64,000 nt of DNA, taken from assembly GCA_025093985.1 (NCBI GenBank), contig JACAAK010000005.1:2960974-3024973 (forward strand), read 5' to 3'. A program made the translations under genes and the position numbers. The DNA comes from Calvatia gigantea. Lineage: Eukaryota; Basidiomycota; Agaricomycetes; Agaricales; Lycoperdaceae. The notes under the pieces were generated by a model. It had not been told where the DNA came from. It saw only the letters and a program-made list of their open reading frames with translations, and did not search any database. The stretch's first letter is position 1, and each line of letters opens with the position of its first letter. Below, piece by piece: positions 13,870 through 26,800 of this stretch.

Positions 13870-16240
13870 ATGGGTGGCTCCGGCGATACGAAAAAATCCT
13901 TGGAAGAGGTCAAGGCAGACCTTGTCAAACAATTGACAGACAATGCCCGCGCTCTCCTGAAAAAGGTTTGCTACGCGTCTCCCTTGCTGCACGCATTCTG
14001 CTGACATTTTACCTTATATCAGGATTTCAACGTTACCGATAACACAACTAACCTTGAAACTCTTCTCAACAAGCTTGCGACCAACAGGTTTAAGCAGACT
14101 TACAAATATGATTTCAGCGAAGACGCGTCCAAGGTGAACCCGCCAAACAACCTCGGCGACACAAGGACCTCAGGCCAAGATCTGCAGCATCGTGCCGCCG
14201 ATTGGCAATCAGGTCAACGACTACCTCAAGGCTGGCGTTTTCAGGTAAGTTCGAAACATTCCAAGTTTTCACATCCCAAACTAACGCCGGACGCTACTGC
14301 AGCAAACTTGACTTGCCAAAATGGATGGAAGCGTACGTGTCCTTAATAAATTGGGGGCGTCTTCCCGGGCTGATATGTTCATTGTGACCCCTGCTAGAAA
14401 CGGCGATCAACGATCTCTCTAACGTCGCGAACATTATCGCTTCTCGCGATACCGAAAAGCAATGGAAATACAACGAGTATCGTCGCACTTATGACGCCAG
14501 AAAGGAAGACCAGGACACTTTCATGTGTAACTCCGTTCTGGTGTACTGTCATGGCAGTCTCGTTGAAGATGGTAGCCATGCCGAGCTTGCCGTCATCTAT
14601 TACGTCGGTGTAAGTTAACCATCATTTGGTACTGGAGCGCCACCCCCTTGACTTGCTCCTAGGTTTACTATAAGACGACCTCGGAGACCAAGACTACCCG
14701 CGACAATATTCAAACATCCGCATATTCTGGTGCCCAGAAGCTAGCGGTAAGTTCTTCCCAAAATAATTTTCTTCAACTGCTAATACTGGTCGTTCAGGGT
14801 GGCGGCACGCCGACGACAGACGAGCTCCTTAAAACTGCTCTGGACAATTTCGCGAAGACTAAATTCCAATCTGAATTTAGCTTCCAATATGGATCCGTCC
14901 CACCCGACTCCTACCGTGCACAGGGCGTTGATAGCGCGTTCATCACCCAAAACTCCCAGTTGTACTACGTTCCTGATACCAAGACCGACGACCTCGAGAA
15001 CTACGTCAAACACCAGGTCTACAGGTAATCTGGTAGTCGTTGGTTTCCATGCTAGCACTGACCATTAACGATCCCAGTGGTATCAACATTCCTTTGGACT
15101 CCGTCAAAAGTGAGCGTCAAGGCTCCATATCCACTTACCCGGCACTGACCTTGAGTTAGACGCGGCGATGAACTGATACCTTCCAGCAATACAAGTCTAT
15201 TCTGAACAATGCCTCGACTGAATCCTGGAACCTCACTCGCCTGGATAAGACGTACATCCCTGCCGATCCCACCAACAACCCTATCCGCCAAACTGGTCTC
15301 ATCATGTCCTGGTACGATCACAAGACGACAGATACGCAAGTCAGCCTTTCCGTCACCTATATCTACATCATCACGGTGCGCATTAACCTGATGCGTTTGA
15401 TCCCCGAACCTCATATTCACTGGCCTATCCCAGATGTTCTACGAGTGTCAAAACGCTGATCAGGAACTGGCGCGCGAGCTTTTCAAAATCCTTTGCAACA
15501 ACCTCCGTCGCCACATCAAGGGCGACGACGGCCAGGGCGATGTCGCAGACCCTGTCAAACTCAAGGAGTTCATGTTGGAATACACTAGCCAAGAATTCCA
15601 GAAGAAGTTCGGCTTCGAGTATAAAGGAAAACAGTCCGAACCACCGAACAAGAAGCCGACAGGCAAGGTCGACGCATTTGAAGAACTTCTTCAAGTCAAG
15701 TCCTATCCTGCGCTGGAGAAGGAAGTCCAGGAATGGATGGATGCTGAGGTGTTCAAGTACGTGGATATCTCTGCCCCCGATAGAATCGCGGTTAAAGGCT
15801 GTTTTTGTTATTACAGGAGGGACGACAAGAAGTTCCCGCCATTCGCCATGGGTGCGTCGTTCCGACTACATCGCATGTTGGTAGAATAATAACTTGTCCT
15901 TGTAGGCCCCGCATACGACGACATTGTCAGCCACATGCTACGTTATGGTAGCACCGAGGTCCCAAAGGACAACAACTGGTGGTACACAGCCGACTTCACC
16001 CGTGAATATTACGACGATGACCCAACGCGCACGCGTGATATCCAGCAATACGCATTCTATCTCTACGCCCTTGGTGACATGACCCTCAACAAGCCCGGTA
16101 GCGGTGGGCAGGAGGGTGTTCACATCAAGAGGTTGTTTGTCTACTACCTCTGGAGTGAGCCATAAATTCTTTGGTGCAAGCGGTTTTGAGGCTAAAGACT
16201 TTTACAGGTGTTCAGCAGCTTCATTAAAGATGATTGGTAG
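13870..16240 (+). CDS. Module-repeat family protein, full-length member
   Basis: Paralogue of the 10491-12896 gene, in the opposite direction. The start is an ATG at 13870 (MGGSGDTKKSLEEVKADLV), the end a TAG at 16238 after VFSSFIKDDW. Exons in order give a helical entry (LLNKLATNRFKQTYKYDF), a hinge (DLPKWMEA, 14309-14336), a first strand module (NSVLVYCHGSLVEDG to VIYYVG, 14531-14612), a second with QSEFSFQYGSVPPDSY and SWNLTRLDKTYIPADPT ending VSLSVTYIYIIT (14868-15376), and a third with MFYECQNADQELARELFKIL, QKKFGFEYKG, FPPFAMG and RDIQQYAFYLYALGD (15432-16150). One apparent extra base near 15170 (after DAAM) breaks the frame between two exons; otherwise it is open. Each module is closed by a phase-0 intron. 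Function unknown. Confidence 0.65.
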
Positions 16241-16329
16241 AAACTTCATTACAACTTCTGCTTTATGCCAAATACCCAGTGTTGTATCGCTCCAGAATGT
16301 CAATTTGAACTTCATTTCCAGTTTTCGTC

Positions 16330-16620
16330 CAGTTATCTGTGTTACTCGCACGACGATACCCAGAAACCACCACCTCCTAAGCTCATCGGTGGTTATGAGG
16401 AAACAAGCCTTCTTGGTCCTTCGCCTGTCGAACATGAGTGACATTTTCCTTTGCGGTTCTATGAAACCCTCAAACAGAATTCGGTGATCCGAGACTGCAC
16501 AGTTGTGTTCTACCTACGCACTCTTGGTGACATGAAGGCGACTCGCATAACGACCGCTGATAACACCGAGGTTCGGAGGATGCGCGGCATGTATTCTACC
16601 CTGCAGTGAGTTAGCTCGTG
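16330..16620 (+). pseudogene. Relic of a module-repeat family exon
   Basis: Just behind the 13870-16240 gene lie scattered pieces that align with its last module: KPPPPKLIGGYEETSLLGP (compare PPNKKPTGKVDAFEELLQV) and VVFYLRTLGDMKATRITT (compare YAFYLYALGDMTLN). They are in different frames with stops between, and no start or splice frame joins them. I read this as the remains of a further family copy or a duplicated 3' end. The rest of the 16241-16950 spacer holds nothing I can identify. Confidence 0.4.
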
Positions 16621-16950
16621 GTCGATCGACGATAGAACTTGTGTAAAGGATATGGCCAGGTTTTCTCCGGCTGTATTGTTCAGATTCCCCGACTGCAGAA
16701 GGGTCTGGAAGAAGTGAGGTCTGGAATCACGTGACGATGACGCCCATTAACATCACCCTATAGATGCGCCCTCGGACGCAGCTCGTCAAGTACGATAAGT
16801 ACACCCAGTTCACGATAGGCCCTGATCCTATATGCCTCCGCCCCAAAACGCATTCGAGACAAGTTGTATTGATCATTTGACTTAAACATGCAGAAATTCG
16901 GGAAAATCAACGAGAGGATACCTGTTAGTATTTGCCATACCGGCACATCA

Positions 16951-19370
16951 TTAACTTGTCTTGGTGGTCCCGCAATAGACCTGGTGAAGTATTCAAGCGA
17001 TTTCAATCCCTCTAGCATAGGCTGATAGGATATCTGCTTACCCCCAAATAGCAGACATAAGCTCGGGTAACCCTCACGCCATCAAGCTGTAACTCTCCGA
17101 CTGTGTACACGTATTGCGAGTACTGCTTGATATTCGTTCCTCCTTGTGGGTGTCGGTAAACAGTGCTGTTGTGAGCGGTGTACCAGCTATCAGAAGTGGT
17201 GCGTTTCGTCCATTCCACTACATCATTTCGTATTTTCTCCCAGATTGCGTCTAAATTAGAAAGTGAATATAAGTTCTTATATGAGACATACAGAGTTCAA
17301 AAGCAGTAACATACTATTCGCGAATGCGGGAAAGCCAGACTGTCTCGCCTGCTCGGCAAGAGGTCAACCTGATCAATATACGTCAAGGTGTACACTGGGG
17401 ACGTACGGGAAAACCTCAGCATTGAGCCAAGCCTCCACTCCCTCCACAGACGCAGGGTAGTTGTCCGTTTGGAGGAGTTCGTTGTACCCCCGCACTGCTC
17501 CACCAGGTCTTCTATCGGGAGGATTGGATTGATCGCCGTTATAGGCAAAACCGAAGTTGGCTCGGAATTTTTGACCGGCATATTCGTGGAGCCATTGCTT
17601 GAAGACTTAGTAGGTCGTCGTCGGGTGCGGGCGGTTTCTAGGCCAACGTATTTATTACCACTGTGCAGTACGTAGACCCGAGAATAATAAGTGCGGATAC
17701 CTGAAGTTCCTGCCTGATTTTGTCGCAGAGTATTTGGAAAAGTCGCCTTACAGCTCTACGCTCAGCAGGAAGCTCTTCGTAAAACATCTAGAGACGCCAG
17801 GGTTCGTCAGCAAGCGTTTGGTTTACGTATCGGAAGTTCCCCTACCGTTTGCACAAAAATGTAGGTTGCAGGAATCCTTAACCCGTTTGAATTTGTTTTG
17901 TACTGGTACCATGAAGAAAGAATACTCCTTTGGCGGATTGGGTTAAGAGCTGGGTTGGCGGGCATGTAAAGCCTGTCGAGGTCGCGAGTGTTCCATGAAT
18001 TTTGAGATGAACCTGAGAGGACTGAGGTGAAGTCGGTGGTCAGGTCGCTAATTGCGTCCCCTACAGTATGTGAGTACTAGAGCGCCTAAGATGTTATGAA
18101 CCCTGGAGACTTACTCTTGATCGAGGCGACCGGTACATCGAGACCGCTAATGGAGGCGAACGATGCCTCAGGAACCAAAGGTACCAGAACATGTCAGGCC
18201 TTACCTGAAAAGTCCTTGTTCAATCGAGGTACTCAGATATTCACGACCGGGATTCCACATCGGAAGATACATCAGTTGTGTGTTAGATTTAAGATATGCG
18301 GATGATACGCCTTCGGCACGCCAGGATTCAGGTGGGGTCGAGCCATAGGAAAAGCGGAACTTGTTCTGAAAAACGGTGGATCCAGTTTCGCTTGAGCGTA
18401 TCCGAGAGTTGTGCATCTGTTGCTGGCGTGATTCCTCCAATAAGTCTTGCGGCAGAGCTGTAAGCGTCACGTCGGATCCCGTCTCGAATGGACTTGCTGT
18501 CCGACTGTACCCGGTAGAACGACTGTTGACGTTGAAACGTTGAAAGGGAGTATCAGTGCCTGTGCAAATCGGCAAAACCCGGGACCTACACCCAAGTAAT
18601 ATATGATGGCATATCCAGCCCGAAGTCCATCGATTGTAAGAGCGCCTTGAACGCAGACGAACAATGCGTCGAGTCGCCAGTCGCCTTGGTCTCCGACAGC
18701 GGAGTCATAGGTTTGTGTGAAAGATTTGATGTTCCAAGTTGGTTCGGGGCTGTCGGTGACAAGGTTGGCGGTCATTTCAACCAGGTCGGCCCTCGCTTGC
18801 TCTGCGTCATTTCGTGTTATCATTGGAAAGTCTTGGAGGATGTAAGGAAATTCTCTTACGCTCCACCCAGGTTGGTACTCCCAGCCCGCTAACGGAGTAG
18901 ATTATTAAGTGAACCACATTCGAGATTAGGGCAAGCCTACGTGAAAATGCCGCTTCGAAGGTAATGCTGGACTTGAAGACCAACAGGGGTGCTGATACTA
19001 CATAACCCTGACGAAAGTATTGGTTGAGACAGCGCAGCATCCGGCTTCCCACCAAAGAAATATCCAAAATATAAAGGAGATAGAGCGAAGGCCAGGAGCA
19101 TCATTAAAACCTCAATTGAGCCATCTGATTTTGCCTCTATCGCTGAAAAACCCGTTCCACCATCGGTCAACTTCGCGACATGGGAGGATACCTGTAATAA
19201 AACGGTTTCCTTCGTTATCGACAGACGGCATTTTTTCTGCAAGAAAACTTGCGCTTTTGTGGCTCAGGGTAGCACCAAGACTCCCGTTAGCATTGGCCTT
19301 GATTTTGTTCTTCATCTCTTCCTCAATTTCTTTGTCGTAGGTCTGAACTGTCGACGGCGCAGTTTCCCAT
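16951..19370 (-). pseudogene. Module-repeat family member with several single-base frame breaks
   Basis: Aligns over its length with the two intact paralogues. The probable start is an ATG at 19370 (frame then shifts by one base to TVQTYDKEIEEEMKNKI). Later pieces are VPTWVE (about 18860), LDALFVCVQGALTIDGL ending IIYYLG (18597-18680), FRFSYGSTPPESWRAEG (about 18320-18370), NSWNTRDLDRLYMPANP (about 17975-18020), MFYEELPAERRAVRRLF (about 17740-17795), ANFGFAYNGDQSNPPDRRP (about 17510-17570) and YSQYVYTVGELQLDGVRV ending CYLG (about 17040-17130). A short tail VYCGTTKTS stops at 16951. I see at least three +1 breaks (near 19367, 18385 and 17606) and no other obvious damage, so this is either a young pseudogene or a gene with assembly errors. 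Introns sit at the same module ends as in the relatives. Confidence 0.5.
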
Positions 19371-20180
19371 GGCTAGTGTGCGATATGGGGTTGCAAAAGG
19401 ATGGTGGCAAAAACGCGCAATAAAACTGGCCTTGAATACTTCTTATAGATCCTTGATCTCGTCTTCGTCCTAAGGCGGAACGCTACGCGAAGCGACCCAA
19501 GATGTTGGAACGCCGATAGTCAGGCGATCACCTTCGGTCTTATTAAGGGAGTGCGGGGGATTCACGTTAAAGGACAAAAATCTATTCTTAGGTTTGAATA
19601 CTGATAGAAGATCAGAGGGATGGGCGATACACTGCAGAAGATTATCGGATAGTCAAATTAAATACCTATTGTCGGAATGCAAATGCGCAATTGCACATTC
19701 TCAACCTAGTGGATGTTATATCAGCACCAAGGGGTATGTATATGAAGACTGGCGCTAAGATCCCAGGAAAGCGATGGTGTGGATGATCTCTTCCTGATTC
19801 CAAAATGTTGTACCCCGCATAGCCAGGGTCGAGTTCAGTGAATCCAATTTCATCTCGCTTGTTTCCGTGATCTATTCTCAACGGGGACATCTGGGCTTGG
19901 TGCTGGACCGACTCCATGGTTCAGTGGGCTCGAGGGATTTTGGGGTTTGAAAGTTAACGCAACATTGGCAAGTTAATGGAAGCACGAAGAACGTCAGATG
20001 ATTTCCCTTCTCACAAGGCAAGTTCCGACAGATGGGTTTCCGTCACAGGCCTACAATATTCCAGCTTGGCTAGACGCACATGTGGTATAAATGTCTTATG
20101 ACCGTATAGACTCTGAGGCAAAAGCGCGCAGTTTCCACTGATTCGCTTTCTTATCAAACATCCCCCCTCACTTTATTATC

Positions 20181-21067
20181 ATGGATGGCCGTGCTTTGCA
20201 ATCGGTGGGCTCTTTTCTGAACGTCCTAAACGCTCGCTAAATACTTTGGACGTCTTATTCCCCGTACTTAGGTAGGTGGGCGAACGCCGGGACCCCAAAG
20301 AGATTTTGGCTAAGGAGCTCTTCTGGAGGCTTTGTAATGATCTTCACCGCCGCATCAAAAACGACCCGAACTACAACAAGGACGTCACAGAGGGGGTTCT
20401 TGAATTGTCGGGGTGTATGCTTGAATATTCCAAGCAAGAATTCGCAAAGAAGTTTAGGTTTGAGTATGAGGGCAATCTGTCAAAACCTCCCAACATGAAG
20501 AAAGGTGGAAGGGTTGTGGGATATGAAGAGCTTTTCCATCTCCCGACTTTTCCTGCTACGAAGCATGACGTTGAAAACTGGATGGATACGGAAGCTCTTC
20601 CAGTGAGTATCATCACAACTTCTAGGGATCGCCACTTGACCAGTTGCATGACAGGCGTACAGACAGAATTTTTCCTGAATTCGCAATGGGTTCGTGGGCT
20701 TGCTGCATTTTCTGGAAATGATTAACGAGCCGATAACAGGCAATATATACGATGACATCCGTGATAACATTTTGCGCTGTGGCAGCGCGGAAGGTAATCC
20801 CGTGCCCAACGTCTGGGGTACAGTCGCCGTACAACAGGTATACCGCGATCCGACTTCCTACAAACGCGATATCCAGCGATTTTCGCACTTCTTATATATC
20901 CACAACGATCTGACACTCGACCTACCCAATGGTGCTGGGGAGGGTCGAATTGAGAGGTTGTTTGTGTACTTCCTTGGGGTGAGTAGTTGTGAACCTGGGT
21001 TGCCGTCCCCCCGAAGGTACGGTTTACTGACGGGTTCCTGCAGGTGTTCAGTAGTTATGAACCATAA
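20181..21067 (+). CDS. Short module-repeat family protein (single terminal module)
   Basis: A minimal member of the family. Exons: 20181-20204 (MDGRALQS), 20276-20602, about 20650-20689, about 20737-20980 and 21044-21067. The protein is about 220 residues: EILAKELFWRLCNDLHRRI, KKFRFEYEGNLSKPP, HDVENWMDTEALP, RIFPEFAMG, then RDIQRFSHFLYIHNDLTL and IERLFVYFLG, ending VFSSYEP-stop. This equals only the last module of the 13870 gene, with the same intron positions (after FAMG, and phase 0 after YFLG). All exons join in frame. Whether it arose by loss of the 5' modules or represents the ancestral single-module form cannot be told here. There is no signal peptide. Confidence 0.6.
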
Positions 21068-23130
21068 AATCATTTCTGAATGGTACGAACCCTTATGGTG
21101 AAGACGTCCAAACCAACAGAGGCCTTGAGCCTGTTTTGTGAAAAGCTGCGTCACAGGTCAATTGTGACTTTTCTCAGGATCAGTGTCTTCTTGTATCAGT
21201 GTAACTTTCTCGGAGTTCTCAGTTTCAAAAATTCTATGCGTCCTTCTCGTTTATGTAATTATGGGTCTGTTCTCTCCTCGAAGGAGGTTACACTTGAAAT
21301 ACCTGGTTTCGGTGAGCATACACCAATAGTGAATTCCGTTCGGCGAGGGTTCCTTGAAGCAATTAGTACCAAATGATGGAAACACCAAGAAAAGTAAAAC
21401 ACCGGTTTCAGTCTCGTCGCTTCTTGGAGTTTGCTTGATGATGTGTAATGCCTCGTGGATTGTTCTGCAGAGTTGAGGACATTTTCTAGGCATTCGCTTC
21501 GACGGAACATGTATTTGATGTCAATCTCCATGGGAAAGCGGTTACCTGGCATTTATATGATGTTGGTGGCCCCCGTAAGCAGAGGCAAGCGGTGAAGGCG
21601 AAGGAAAGCCTCCCAGCCTACCTGGATGTAAAGATGGATGGAGGCCTAAAACTAGCTTTGACTATCTATGATCTAGAGGTATTAGTTTTACTTCCTCGCG
21701 TGTTCATACGTCTCTACGACTGTAGAAGGAGAATGCGTGATGAGATGAGTGATTATGGAAAGGCGGTGGTGATCCGAGCTATGTCGGGAAGAATCCATGA
21801 AGATGGAGGGGGGGTGAGCGATTGATCCCCATACCTATTTGCTTCCATGAAATCCCTGCTGTTGCATATTAAAAAACTAATCCTGCGATGTAGATGAGTG
21901 GGATTTCGGACATGGTGATCCTACCCTCACCATATCAGCAGGAATGTTGCGCAACAAACCTTAGGGCACCATCTTTGGTGCACAAGTGAATGGTCCTCGG
22001 GTTAGCGGATCAGCGTACCTGATTCAGCATGAGCTATCATGATTATGTTCATGTCATCACGGCCTTCGATATCCTGCTGACACTGTCCGGTGTTAGTTGG
22101 GCTTTTCGCAGTATAAGCGCTGGGGACAATCGAAGGTTGGCTGAGTACGGTTGTCAGTTGGGTCGTCCTCCAACCTCCGTGTAAAACGGAGGTGCAAAAT
22201 ACAGCGTTGCCACGCTGTTAGCATCGCATGGGGGGTATGATGATCCCAGTGCTGACAAAAATCGGCATGTGGTGGCTGTTAAATTCATAGGGGAGATGGC
22301 ATATTGATATAAATTTATACACAGACTATACGTCTCCGTCCACGTCACGACAAGCACGCGGTACTCTCGGTCGTACAACGTAAGTACAAGATTGTCGAGT
22401 GATATAGCAAATATTTCCCTGGTGGCAGTGCCGGAGTCCTAAGCCCGAAAACAGTCGTAAGTAGAGGGGGACAACTCGCCAGGTCGCTCTAGTTATTTTG
22501 GACGTGTGGGTTGAACAGCTGATTTACTTCGGCAATTCACGTCTTGCGGTCAAGTGAACAGAACATCATTTTGAATAAGTAACATCTTTTATAGCGGAAT
22601 TGAGTTGGTTGATTTTTTTTGGATTTGTGCGTGTAGTTAAAAACTATCCGTGATATCAATCTGCTTTTGTGTTCTGGTATGATTCCTGTGTGTGAGCACC
22701 CTGTGCCTACTGTCAGATGAAACCGCTTATAGTGGAGACTTGAAGGGCTTGCTGACAGATGTAGGGCAAGTGGCAATCCAGGGTTTGTATTGTTTTTTTT
22801 GGTGATTACAACCTGACCACATTCAATGGGGGATGAGTATCAGTTAATTCTAATGTGATTCCTTTGGGTAGGCCTTATGTTTGTGGTTTCATGCGTGCGG
22901 CGAATGGTGGTAATTGGATTCCGGTTACAACAAACGGGCTGTGGTCTGCTCAGGAAATGGTTTGGGAAATGGACAGGTACATCATGGAACGCAGCCAGTG
23001 TATGTGGGGAAAATCTCAAATCACCTCAATCACGACTGAAATCAGAGAGGCTCAGCGTTCTCTGTCCCGGTACAGGTTGTGGATACTTATTACCCAGCTT
23101 CATATTTTCATGCTCTCGCCTTCTGCCAGG
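21068..23130. other. Gene-poor stretch
   Basis: Short open frames on both strands (none above about 150 codons) show no recognisable motif, no plausible exon chain and no paralogue in the window. A small perfect inverted repeat with arms 'cctccgt'/'acggagg' occurs near 22171-22191. I see no RNA gene. Confidence 0.5.
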
Positions 23131-23138
23131 TATAAAAG
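23131..23138 (+). promoter_or_regulatory. TATA box of lysozyme copy 1
   Basis: TATAAAAG, 73 bp before the lysozyme ATG at 23204, a normal spacing for a fungal TATA promoter. The other two lysozyme copies also have a TATA box 80-90 bp upstream of the ATG. Confidence 0.6.
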
Positions 23139-23203
23139 CGCTCGCAATGCACTTGGATTTTCAGCAACACAGATTCCTTTCAAAACTACTAACAACTCAA
23201 CTA

Positions 23204-23844
23204 ATATGCGGGCTTTCTTTACCTTCCTCGTAGCCGCCACTTCTCTGGTAGTAGTGCAAACATTCAGTGAGTACAATGGAGTGCACCCTGCAGGAGAGTC
23301 ATTTAACTAATGTTGGTATAGCTCTTCCTCTCGAAGAGGCGCGTGCATGCGGCCCCCTCCTGTCAATGCTGCTACTGTAAACTTGATCAGAGAGTTCGAG
23401 GGTTTCGTCAATAGACCCAAGCCTGATCCAATCGGTCTGCCGACTGTCGGGTTCGGACACCTGTGCAAACAGAAGGGTTGTGCGGAAGTGAAGTTCAAGT
23501 TCCCACTTACCAAGGAAACCGCGGCAGAACTTCTTCAAAGCGATCTTAAAACGTTCACCAAGTGCCTCTCCGACGACATAGACGACAAGGTCAAGTTGAA
23601 CGACAACCAGTTTGGGGTTCTTGCTTCATGGGCGTTCAATGAGGGCTGTGGGAATGTCAAGTCGTCGAGTTTGATCAGGAGGTTGAATGCCGGAGAGAAT
23701 CCAAACAAGGTCGCAACCGAGGAGTTGCCAAAGTGGAGGTTAGCGGGCGGGAAGATATTGCCTGGGTTGGTGAGGAGGAGGGCTGCAGAAATCAAGTTAT
23801 TCCAGACTCCATCAAAGGTCACAGCGCATCCACCCACCTGTTAA
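23204..23844 (+). CDS. Secreted GH24 (phage-type) lysozyme, copy 1
   Basis: Family GH24 enzymes cut the glycan backbone of bacterial peptidoglycan. Exon 1 (23204-23264) encodes a signal peptide (MRAFFTFLVAATSLVVVQTF); an intron of about 70 bp follows, then one long exon ends at TAA 23844. The core has the expected start of the fold: IREFEGF with the catalytic Glu, PDPIGLPTVGFGHLC with the Asp and Thr region, then DDKVKLNDNQFGVLASWAFN and LPGLVRRRAAEIKLF. Six cysteines in the mature part could form three disulfides, fitting secretion. Mature length is about 170 residues, normal for the family. Likely role: defence against, or feeding on, bacteria. The exact 3' splice site is uncertain; using 'cgaagag' near 23339 keeps frame. 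Confidence 0.85.
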
Positions 23845-26800
23845 AGGTGTTAGCTAGAGGCTTCGTATGTAGTTTGACAGCAGAGTTACCGAGGGTGGTG
23901 GATGTTCAATAGGGTAGTGTGGGTCAAGCCGCAGGCGGCTTTGAATGGAGTATTTGGGTTGACCGATTTGGGACAGTGGCTCGGAACATAGAGAGCCAAG
24001 CTCGCATTCAGGAGTTGGAAAACGTGCTGGAGCTCTGAATAAAGAGTCAGTACGTCGCTTCGGGTGGGCGCTGGTTGTCAGAACTCAACGAGAACCGCAG
24101 GGGTGTCCTGTTATGCAATGAAAAAGAGATGTGGGATGTTTGAGTGGGAAGTTGTATCGTAATATTGGTCGGTACCGAGCTGTATGTGCAGAAAGGAGCT
24201 TCGGGTCAGTTGGGCACAACTTGTAACGTATTTCCCACGGGAGAGGTGGAGAGAAAGCTTGCGGTCACTCTCTATAGCGTTTGGCCCTCCGCTACTCCCG
24301 TCATAGCCCTTTCTCGCCAGCCATTCCGGTCGGTATCGTGACTCAGTGTACCATTACTCCAAACTTGGTGGCTGCGGGTCTAGAAGGCGTATTTGCGTGG
24401 TTTCTCAGCCACATCCCGCCTTTCAAGTGCAAAGCCCACCTGGTGCGGATCGTGCGGTACAAGGAGGCTACACTTGTACATTACACTTGTACATATTTGA
24501 AAATTCCCTCCTCGGCCTTCTCTTAATCGTACATTGTTCGTAAGGAGGGAAGTTAGGGGTTAGCGTTCGTCCTTTCTCTGTTCAGACTGGTGATGTCGAC
24601 TCTCGTGAATGGACTCCCCCCTCGCTCTGCGAATGATTGTTTACGATTTTTGTGAAATTCTGGAGCGAGATATCCTTTCGACTTCGATCGATTACCACAA
24701 GATATCGAACACACCTGTAGCTCCTCATAGCAACTTGCGAACTCCCCCCTTTCCAGTCTGCCAGCACGAATCCGAGATTCTCAGCCTTCTTAAGTCCCCA
24801 GGCCAAGACTTGCTACGCCCTTTTTTCATCTTGCTGGCTGTACCCCGCCTCCACTCCAAGTAAAGCCTCCTGGACAGAGGGGTGCTAAGTCTACAACTCG
24901 TCACACTCACTCATTACTTCTGGCCTTCAGATTCCATTCAGACCCTCGCCGTTTCTCTGCCAGTTAAGCAGGATTAGACCGGCCGTAGGGGTGGCTGGAG
25001 CCTGGTTAATCCTTGTTGCTGTTCTGAACATACGGAACTGCAATGAGTAACTCAGCCTTTGGGACGACAGAACATCACCTTGAATTAAGGTGGTAGGTCG
25101 TGCCGTTGATGGGATGACCCTAGATTGCAGGGATGGGTCGCAGCAATTGGCTGAACGCAAAGATGACCAGACAGCATGGCGGTGAACCTTATGGGAAGCC
25201 TAGAGATTCGGTTTAGAGGTGCCAATAGCGGGTCGGACCGTGCGGTAGTTGGTCGTAACTCAATTTGAGTCCCTCTATGTTGGTCAGATATATTCTGTGG
25301 GTGCAGAGATTTAAAAGATCGTCATCTAGAGGGTTTGGAGGTAAGGGTGGTGCCTGGACAGGCGGTGCCAAGAGTTGCAAGCCGTTGAAAGTTCCCCCTT
25401 CTAGTTAGATAAATTCCGTAGAGGCAAATATTCAAAGAACCGTTTGGGAGTCGCAATTTTGTCTCCTGTTCTATTTCCTGTACTCTTTCTCGCAATATGA
25501 TGTCTGCGATATGATTTCGCGCTAGTTGATTTATGAATGATTCAGGTGCTTCAGTCATATCCCGACCACTTCTAGGTGACACCTTTGTTCCACTCTCAAG
25601 CCGCAGTATACACTCAATGATGATTGAGCTCTCCTGCCAAGCATGGTTCAGAGGAGAGTGTGATGTATGAGTTTTATCGAAGGGGAAACGATAAACGCAC
25701 AGTCGTCCTGGGTGCATCAATTAGAGGACGTTGATAAATACGCGCAACCGCATAAAATGCTAATCAGTGCGGCAAATGAGCGACAAAGGAAAAATGGCCT
25801 GTGCGAGGGTCGTTCGATGGGCCATCTTGAATTTGGGATGGCACTGTGAGTAGGGGTGCTAGCTTGGGGACCAGAGGAGTAACTTGAGCAATTGATTACT
25901 TGCCGGCAACAGAGAGGTGGAGACAATATTAAAAGGTGTTCCATCCCTTCACGAGTTCAGTCCAAAAATCTCTGCAACGCTTCCTTGAGCTCCGTGGTAT
26001 TCCAGTCCTGTACATGTTTCTACGGTGACATCAATTCCCACTCGCTCCGAGGAGAGGCCTTTTGTAGATTCGTGCAGAAACAAAACCCCTGCATAGCTTC
26101 ACCGTAAAGCGATATTGTCGTGGCGGCAGTCAGAATGGACCATAAAGATGTATCCGGATGAGAAATATCCAGGTTTGGTAAAGTGGTCTTCTGAAGAAAA
26201 TAGGACGAGTGGTGTCCATACCGTCACGATTGGCGACATGGGTCTATGTCTACCTTGAGCAACGATATCCGTCCTGGTTTTGATGGGGACTGAGAATGTG
26301 AAATGGGGAGGAACGACTGTCGCCACCGCAGGAGTCGTGTTCTAAAATTGTGGGCCTATGACTGAGAATCAGTTGAATGGTCACCTTTTTGTACAAGTCA
26401 ACTTACCTTCATCACACCCGTCCCCATACTGCTCGGACCATACCTCAACAACGAGCGCACGTACGCCTCAGCAGTTTGGACCACTAAAAACCTTCTTTAA
26501 GGCATTTATAGCAACACCATCACGGTACGTTCTACGCCAGTGGTCGTGTTGCTATTGGCGCTGACATTTTCTCTCTCTATCAGCTTCCACCGCCTTGCCC
26601 CAACGTCAATTCCGCGCCGATTTTCTCTATCTTAGGCTCTGCTTAAACGCCTTGACAAGGGCTTTCTAACGCGCCCAAATTTTACCCGAACGACGCGCTC
26701 CTCGTTGTACAATACTCCAAACACTACACTTAGATTATCTAGGATAAACCTGATTATTTGTATCATTTAGTTGCAGATTAGCTAGGATCATCTTGTAAAA

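Noticed and set aside
22855..23310. 151-codon frame overlapping the lysozyme promoter and first exon
   Set aside because: Wrong frame for the signal peptide, no domain, and it crosses the TATA box.
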